Assembly (NCBI RefSeq): GCF_016889765.1
Contig: NZ_CP069533.1
Span: 1,860,001-1,924,000, forward strand
Direction: 5' to 3'
DNA from: Corynebacterium minutissimum
GTDB taxonomy: Bacteria > Actinomycetota > Actinomycetes > Mycobacteriales > Mycobacteriaceae
DNA length: 64,000 nt
The translations under genes were made by a program, and so were the position numbers. The notes under the pieces were generated by a model. The model had not been told where the DNA came from, searched no databases, and saw only the letters and a list, made by a program, of their open reading frames with translations. Within the stretch, counting starts at the first letter, position 1; each line of letters opens with the position of its first letter. Shown one piece after another: positions 59,385 to 64,000 of the stretch.

Positions 59385-60272
59385 ATGTTTAGCTTGCAAA
59401 CGTGGAACCTATGGTGGGGCGGCACAAAAGTTGATGACGGACACCGCAAAATGGTGGAGATTGTGCGCAACCACGGCGCCGATATCATTTGTACTCAGGA
59501 GTGCTACAAGGATTGCGCCCGCGCGGTTTTCGAAGAAATCGGCCACCACCACGCGCAGCAAGACTTTGATTGCGCGGTGTCCACTGCCTTCGACGTGGAG
59601 CTGCTTGAGACCCCGACCGCGCCCTACGCTACGGCAGCATGGGTAGCGATACCTGCTGCATCGGGAGTTCCGCGCCGGGTACTGGTGTGGTCTGTGCACT
59701 TGGCACCGTGGGACTACGGGCCTTACGCCGCACTGAAGGGCGAAGACCCGACGGTAATTAATACGCAGCCGGAGGAACGCCAGCGACAGGAACAGATTGC
59801 AGAGATACTGAAACTGACCGCCCAGTTAAGTGACTCCTCCACGCCTGTCATTATCGCTGGTGATTTCAACAGCCCTGCCACTATGGACTGGACGCAGCGC
59901 AGTGATAGGCCGGATTACCAGTGGCTTCCTACGGATGCGCCTCTCAAGGCTGGCTTTACCGATGCCTACCGAGCTATCTACCCCGATGCCGCTACGGTGT
60001 GGGGTGATACGTGGTCTCCCATCGAGCCGCTGGACAAGGAACCGCGTGACCGCATCGATTTCATCTTTGTGAAGAACCTGGTGGTCTGTGGGGCTCTTAC
60101 CCGCGGCGCCCTCGTGGAGAGGGAGGAGGGCTACTCAGAGCCTGAGCTCGGTAGCGTCTCCCGATCTTTTGCTCCCATTGGTACCTCCGCTCAGCTCATC
60201 CCGAACCAGTCCGGCAACGAGTACCCGAGTGACCACAACATTGTGGAGGTACAGCTCGACTTCGTGGATTAA
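59385..60272 (+). CDS. Endonuclease/exonuclease/phosphatase-family hydrolase
   Basis: The protein has 295 residues and no signal peptide. The EEP active-site set is complete: QTWNLWWGG (Asn), IICTQEC (Glu), VWSVHLAP (His), VIIAGDFNSPA (Asp, Asn), DRIDFIFVKN and EYPSDHNIVEV (Asp-His). The family cleaves phosphodiesters in nucleic acids, sphingomyelin, inositol lipids and others. As last gene of the operon, after importer and phosphatase, it could split an imported phosphodiester; order of action would be hydrolase, then HAD phosphatase. Confidence 0.85.
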   Translation: MFSLQTWNLWWGGTKVDDGHRKMVEIVRNHGADIICTQECYKDCARAVFEEIGHHHAQQDFDCAVSTAFDVELLETPTAPYATAAWVAIPAASGVPRRVLVWSVHLAPWDYGPYAALKGEDPTVINTQPEERQRQEQIAEILKLTAQLSDSSTPVIIAGDFNSPATMDWTQRSDRPDYQWLPTDAPLKAGFTDAYRAIYPDAATVWGDTWSPIEPLDKEPRDRIDFIFVKNLVVCGALTRGALVEREEGYSEPELGSVSRSFAPIGTSAQLIPNQSGNEYPSDHNIVEVQLDFVD

Positions 60273-60398
60273 CACCGCGACGGCACCGAGGCAAAACGTG
60301 ACCACATCGACCGTGTGGAGATGCCGCCAGAGTGGCGTGGCGGCAGCGGTCGGCCGAGGGGCGTTCTTGATAAACGTGCGGTGCGTAATTATCGCCGT

Positions 60399-60953
60399 TT
60401 AGCGCCCGAAGTTCTGTACAGCGTACAGCTTGCCTTCGGGGGTGGTGGCCAAGCCGATGCCCACGGACTTGGCGCGCGGGTCAAGCAGGTTCTTGCGGTG
60501 GCCCGGGGAGTCCATCCACAGCTGCACCAGGCGGGCATCGCTGTAGTCGGTCCATGCCTGGAGAACGTTCTCGCCACCAGCCGGCAGATTGGCAGGGTAG
60601 TGGGTCCAGTAGTTCGGGCGGTGGCGGGTGACGCCATCGCGGCTGAGGGTGTTGGCCCAGTCCTGTGCCAGGTTGGTTAGGTTGGCATCAACGCGCAGAG
60701 GAGCGAGGCCATTAGCCTTGCGGTGTGCATTAGTTTGATTAATGAGACCCTGGGCGCTGGCGGAGGTGGACGGAGCCTGCGCAACCGGGCCAGCAGCGGC
60801 TGGGGTGGCGAAGCCGAAGGAGGCCGGATTGAAGGCGCCGAAGGAACTACCAGCCTGAGCAGGGGCGTTAATGGAACCAGCGAAGAGTGCGGCGGCTGCT
60901 GCGACCGGGGCAATAATCTTCGTGGCGGTGCGTCCAAGCTGAAGGCGGAACAT
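60399..60953 (-). CDS. Secreted CAP/SCP-domain protein
   Basis: The ATG at 60953 is used (GGGGAA upstream; signal peptide follows). The product has 184 residues. After a signal peptide (IIAPVAAAAALFAGSINAPA) and an Ala/Ser/Pro linker, the CAP domain runs from INQTNAHRKANGLAPLRVDA through HRPNYWTHYP, GGENVLQAW, WMDSPGHRKNLLDPRAKSVG to YAVQNFG. The two His and two Glu/Asp-type positions of the CAP cavity are present. Bacterial members are extracellular with unclear roles. It stands alone, converging with the importer operon. Confidence 0.88.
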   Translation of the reverse strand: MFRLQLGRTATKIIAPVAAAAALFAGSINAPAQAGSSFGAFNPASFGFATPAAAGPVAQAPSTSASAQGLINQTNAHRKANGLAPLRVDANLTNLAQDWANTLSRDGVTRHRPNYWTHYPANLPAGGENVLQAWTDYSDARLVQLWMDSPGHRKNLLDPRAKSVGIGLATTPEGKLYAVQNFGR

Positions 60954-61438
60954 TGTGGTTCCCCTTTCTATATCGGGCCTCAAGCGGCGGTATGAATCCC
61001 GCGTGGCGTGCGGTTGTTTCCACCTAAAATTAAAGCTTGCGATGCCTTGGAAATGCTAGCTGACCAGCACCGTTAAGGATTGCACTTAGGTTTGCGGCGC
61101 TTCTCCACCTGGTTCTAAGGGTTTATTGACTTTCGGGCTCTTTTTGCCTAAATTTGCATAGTTTGATTCAGAAACTAGGGCGAGTGGGGGCGGGGATCGG
61201 GGGTGGCTGCTCAGGGTCACAGTCGCGCATCCCGGGCCTTTAGTTGATGACGGGTCAACTATGTCTAAAACCTTGGGTGTTTCTATGGAAAATTATGGAT
61301 TCTTCCTGGGAATGGATAATTTGCACTTATGTGTGGCGGTTGAGGGAAAGGCGACGCCTTCACACACAGCGCCACTGTGGACGCAGTGCGGGGCATAGCT
61401 CGGCCACTGGATACAAGCAGCTGTTAGGCTCAAACAGC
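60954..61438. other. Intergenic region of about 480 bp
   Basis: No gene is supported. The left part is the promoter side of the CAP-domain gene; the right part is upstream of the homocysteine methyltransferase gene, where no strong ribosome-binding site is visible. An in-frame extension of the latter from 61244 looks non-coding. Confidence 0.4.
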
Positions 61439-62329
61439 ATGGGACTTTTTGATGCGCCACTGCTTTTCGACGGCGGGCTCGGAACCCTTCTCGAAGCCCA
61501 GGGGTACGACATTTCAGGCCCGTTGTGGTCAGCGCGAGTGCTGCGTGAGAACCCCGCGCTTATCAAATCAGCCCATGCTGCGTTCTTTGCCGCTGGCGCC
61601 CAGGTGGCCACCGCAGCCTCCTATCAAGTCACCTTCGATGTTCTTGGCGAGGAGGCGGAGGCCCTTCTACGCCGCAGTGTTGAGGTGGCTCGTGGGGCGG
61701 TTCGGGAGGTCGTCGATAAGCGCAGTGCTCATCCTCACCTGCTGGTCGCCGCATCCATTGGCCCCTATGGTGCGGGTCCGGGCACGGGTACCGATTATGA
61801 CGGGGCCTATGGCCTTACCCGCGGTGAGCTGAAGCGCTGGCATGCTCGCAGGGTAGCGGTGCTCGCGGATACGGACGCGGATTTCCTCCTTGCAGAAACC
61901 ATCCCCAACGTTGATGAAGTCGCAGCCCTGCTGGAACTTCTCTCGGATCAACCCAAGCCCTTTGCGCTGAGCATTACCGGTGCTATTGCTGCTGACCCGG
62001 CGAAGCTATCGCGCGTTATCGAATTGGCCAATCACGCACCGCGGTTGGGCGCTATGGGTGTGAACTGCGTGAGTCCTTCGCAGGCGCTCGCGGTGGTGAA
62101 TAGGCTTCGTGCAGGGACAGATAAGCCGCTGCTGGCTTGTCCCAACAGTGGTGAGTCCTGGGATTATGGTGCTCATGACTGGGGGCCGGCTCCTGCCGAG
62201 ACGATGAGCCTGCCCGAGGCTGCGGTGGAACTGCGCGCGGCTGGGGTTCGCCTGCTGGGTGGTTGTTGTCGCGTGGGTCCTGCTGGGATTCGGCGGATAC
62301 GCGAAGCTCTCTTTGTAGACAGCAAATAG
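61439..62329 (+). CDS. mmuM: Homocysteine S-methyltransferase
   Basis: The ATG at 61439 begins GLFDAPLLFDGGLGTLLEAQ, the family's opening, and gives 296 residues. AGYxxxxxSYQ-like QVATAASYQVTFDVL, SIGPYGA, FLLAETIPNVDEV, MGVNCVSP and RLLGGCCRVGPAGIRRI follow; the last three Cys (one in VNC, two in GGCC) are the zinc ligands. It transfers a methyl group from S-methylmethionine or a similar donor to homocysteine. No amino-acid permease partner is adjacent. The ribosome-binding site is weak. Confidence 0.9.
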   Translation: MGLFDAPLLFDGGLGTLLEAQGYDISGPLWSARVLRENPALIKSAHAAFFAAGAQVATAASYQVTFDVLGEEAEALLRRSVEVARGAVREVVDKRSAHPHLLVAASIGPYGAGPGTGTDYDGAYGLTRGELKRWHARRVAVLADTDADFLLAETIPNVDEVAALLELLSDQPKPFALSITGAIAADPAKLSRVIELANHAPRLGAMGVNCVSPSQALAVVNRLRAGTDKPLLACPNSGESWDYGAHDWGPAPAETMSLPEAAVELRAAGVRLLGGCCRVGPAGIRRIREALFVDSK

Positions 62330-62373
62330 CAAACGCTGAGACAATCCCTCTGTTGTGGGGATACAGTATTCCT

Positions 62374-62760
62374 ATGAAAAAGTTACGCCTTATTGCCGCA
62401 AGCGCTGCGTTACTCGTTGCGTCTTTCTCCGTGCCCGCCGCCAACGCTGAGCTAACCCAGACTGAGCGGGACCAATTCCGCACTGATCCCGTCGGGGCGA
62501 TTGCTTGGCAGGCAATCAAGGGCTCCTCGGAATACGTGCGCGCCGATGGCAACACCATGATGGCCGCGTCTTTCTTCTCCATGACGAGGCCGGGGCAGGA
62601 CATCGGCCTGCCTGCGCTGCAGAACTGCGCTGAGCGTGTGGGCTCGTCCTCCCCGGAGGGCGGTGTGCGCTACGTGGCGGCCGCTCTGTGCGCCACCTTT
62701 GACCCGAACGCTCGTGGCGAAGTGCAACGCGGCGACTTTGGCTACGCGCCACTGCGCTAA
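62374..62760 (+). CDS. Small secreted protein, unknown family
   Basis: The ATG at 62374 opens a signal peptide (KKLRLIAASAALLVASFSVP, cleaved after PAANA). The 128-residue precursor yields about 103 mature residues with two cysteines (LPALQNCAERV, AAALCATFDP) that could pair. LTQTERDQFRTDPVGAIAWQ near the N-terminus and VQRGDFGYAPLR at the end show no family I know. It lies between mmuM and gntK on the same strand. Confidence 0.7.
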   Translation: MKKLRLIAASAALLVASFSVPAANAELTQTERDQFRTDPVGAIAWQAIKGSSEYVRADGNTMMAASFFSMTRPGQDIGLPALQNCAERVGSSSPEGGVRYVAAALCATFDPNARGEVQRGDFGYAPLR

Positions 62761-62818
62761 GCGCGCAGCGTTATATCGCGCTACGTCAGGTAGCGCGCGG
62801 CATTCTTAAGGAGGATTG

Positions 62819-63310
62819 ATGCGCAAGCACGTCGTGGTTATGGGAGTCTCGAGCTGTGGCAAGTCTACGGTCGGGGAGTTGCTAGCACAGCGCACTGGCC
62901 TGCCCTTTCGGGATGGGGACGATATGCACCCGGCGGCGAACATCGAGAAAATGGCCTCGGGGCAGGCGCTCAATGACCTCGACCGGCAACCCTGGCTCGA
63001 ATCGATCGGGCGCTTCCTTGCGGAGCACGAGAATGGAGCCATCGTCGGTTGCTCTGCACTCAAGCATTCCTACCGCGAGATCATTCGTGCCGCAGCGCCG
63101 GACACCGTATTTGTGCATCTGCACGGCTCTTATGAGCTGCTCAAGGAGCGCATGAGCCATCGCGTTGGGCACTTCATGCCAGTGTCCTTGCTTGATTCAC
63201 AGTTCGAGACGCTCGAGGATCTGCGGCCAGAGGAAGCAGGGCTGGTGCTGGATGTCAGCGCCGCGCCGGAGGACCTTGCTGCCGCGGCGGCCGAGTACTT
63301 GCGGGCTTAG
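62819..63310 (+). CDS. gntK: Gluconokinase
   Basis: The protein has 163 residues, typical of the short (thermoresistant type) gluconokinases. The P-loop MGVSSCGKST lies at the N-terminus. FRDGDDMHPAANIEKMASGQ, PWLESIGRFL, GCSALKHSYREIIR and HFMPVSLLDSQFETLEDLRP follow, all characteristic. It makes 6-phosphogluconate from gluconate. AGGAGG precedes the start. The gluconate permease gene on the opposite strand converges with it, so both halves of gluconate use are here. Confidence 0.93.
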   Translation: MRKHVVVMGVSSCGKSTVGELLAQRTGLPFRDGDDMHPAANIEKMASGQALNDLDRQPWLESIGRFLAEHENGAIVGCSALKHSYREIIRAAAPDTVFVHLHGSYELLKERMSHRVGHFMPVSLLDSQFETLEDLRPEEAGLVLDVSAAPEDLAAAAAEYLRA

Positions 63311-63336
63311 CTGGTGCTTCCTGACTTAAGTCATGG

Positions 63337-63425
63337 GTGGATGAGCAACGCCACTCTTGACACTGCTACTTGGTGTTGTTCGGCGGTGGGGTGGGATTGT
63401 TCAGCGCACTAAAATGGCCTAAGTC
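63337..63425. repeat. Direct repeat of about 88 bp, copy 1
   Basis: It shares long blocks with 63682-63768, including CGGCGGTGGGGTGGGATTGT and GCACTAAAATGGCC. It lies 27 bases after gntK. No open frame supports it as coding. Confidence 0.75.
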
Positions 63426-63474
63426 TGAAGGGCGTCCTGCAGAAGGCATCTGGCAAAAGGCATCTTTGGGTCTA

Positions 63475-63507
63475 AAAACGCCATCTGCAATAAGTAAATG
63501 GCGTTTT
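63475..63507. terminator. Bidirectional terminator between gntK and gntP
   Basis: AAAACGCCAT (63475-63484) pairs with ATGGCGTTTT (63498-63507) in a perfect 10-bp stem with A and T tracts on both sides, usable from either direction. Confidence 0.8.
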
Positions 63508-63681
63508 CAGCCGTGAAAACGCCTTATGACTGGTGCCTTTTGTCAGACGCCTCCAGCATGCCAATGAAGGCACGCAAACGTTGCACGTTGCGAGGGGCGC
63601 GAAGAAGGCATTCCGTTTCGCGAAGGCAGATACGTGCAGTGCACTTCGGAAACGGCCGTTGTGACCCGGCTTAGGCCGTTG

Positions 63682-63768
63682 GAGGGTGAGCAACGTCTCT
63701 CTCGACGCTGCTACCTGGTGGTTTTCGGCGGTGGGGTGGGATTGTTCCGCACTAAAATGGCCAAGTCA
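63682..63768. repeat. Direct repeat of about 88 bp, copy 2
   Basis: The second copy of 63337-63425. The 256 bases between the copies hold the terminator and no supported gene. Between 63425 and 63680 the short element AAGGCAT occurs repeatedly. Confidence 0.75.
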
Positions 63769-63822
63769 GGTTTCCGGGTTGGCTGGTGCTTTCGAGATCC
63801 TGCCGCTGCTCCAGCTGCGGCG

Positions 63823-63999
63823 CTAGAGCAGCGCGGCGGCGCCGTAGAAGATAAGGACAATGCCGAAGCCGATTGAGGAAATCAGCGCTTGGTTTACCGT
63901 CCAGGTCCGCAGCGTGGTCGATACGTCCATGCCCATGAGCCGGCCGACGAGCCAGAAGCCCGAGTCATTGACGTGGCTGCCAAAGACGGAGCCGGCCGC
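63823..63999 (-). CDS. gntP: Gluconate permease GntP family (3' end)
   Basis: The frame is open to the window end, so 58 C-terminal residues are seen. They read GSVFGSHVNDSGFWLVGRLM, then TLRTWTVNQALISSIGFGIV and a hydrophobic end. SHVNDSGFW is the GntP-family signature. The gene runs toward gntK, so the two converge. Product function: gluconate-proton symport. Confidence 0.9.
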   Translation of the reverse strand, partial: AAGSVFGSHVNDSGFWLVGRLMGMDVSTTLRTWTVNQALISSIGFGIVLIFYGAAALL

Positions 64000-64000
64000 G

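Noticed and set aside
61244..61438. N-terminal extension of the homocysteine methyltransferase
   Set aside because: The added 65 residues are Trp/Arg-rich and unlike the family, whose N-terminus matches the ATG at 61439.
63472..63693. A 73-codon minus-strand frame between the 88-bp repeats
   Set aside because: It runs through the terminator hairpin, lacks a ribosome site and has random composition.

Overview
The window looks like a chromosomal stretch of a Corynebacterium, probably a skin or clinical species. The evidence is moderately high GC, actinobacterial gene types (CmtR-like regulator, class F sortase, PTS EIIAB fusion, many secreted proteins with C-terminal hydrophobic modules) and several insertion-sequence relics. 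The species cannot be fixed from sequence alone.

Region 1 (1-11070) is accessory. The 3' end of an acyl-CoA dehydrogenase gene is followed by an IS3 remnant cut by an IS6-family element, a cmtR-cadD cadmium/lead module, a cytidine-deaminase/ASCH fusion, and a mercury locus (merR divergent from merT-ccdA-tlpA, then merA) with two MerR-type promoter dyads. The region ends in debris of IS3 and IS21 elements and a DUF559-like gene.

Region 2 (11070-27300) is catabolic. A fadB/fadA pair faces away from a YcsG-like transporter and a YcsI/DUF1445 gene. The matching YcsF/PxpA, fused KipI-KipA, biotin carboxylase-BCCP and GntR genes lie about 6 kb away. Between the two halves sit an IS3 relic and a lactococcin-972-type bacteriocin operon disabled by an IS insertion and a start-proximal frameshift. 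The same palindrome, TTGTTGAACAA, precedes both halves of the pathway.

Region 3 (27600-42000) is rich in envelope and secreted proteins. Three paralogues share a C-terminal module ending in KLPF. Next come an oligopeptide-binding lipoprotein, a surface protein with an ETG-type tail, a class F sortase, a DUF2891 protein, a RelA/SpoT-type synthetase with a small partner gene, a DUF4143 ATPase behind an array of 22-bp repeats, and an operon of three related secreted proteins.

Region 4 (42100-50100) holds arginine deiminase with an amino-acid permease, then a secreted 5'-nucleotidase homologue lacking most metal ligands and an ascorbate-type PTS. This last segment is bracketed by two direct repeats of about 150 bp.

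Region 5 (50200-64000) holds a GNAT enzyme, a coiled-coil protein, a helicase remnant, an ATPase/TOPRIM-like pair resembling anti-phage systems, and a GntR-controlled ABC importer with a HAD phosphatase and an EEP-family hydrolase (probably for an organophosphorus substrate). It ends with a CAP-domain protein, a homocysteine methyltransferase, a small secreted protein, gluconokinase and the 3' end of a gluconate permease gene.
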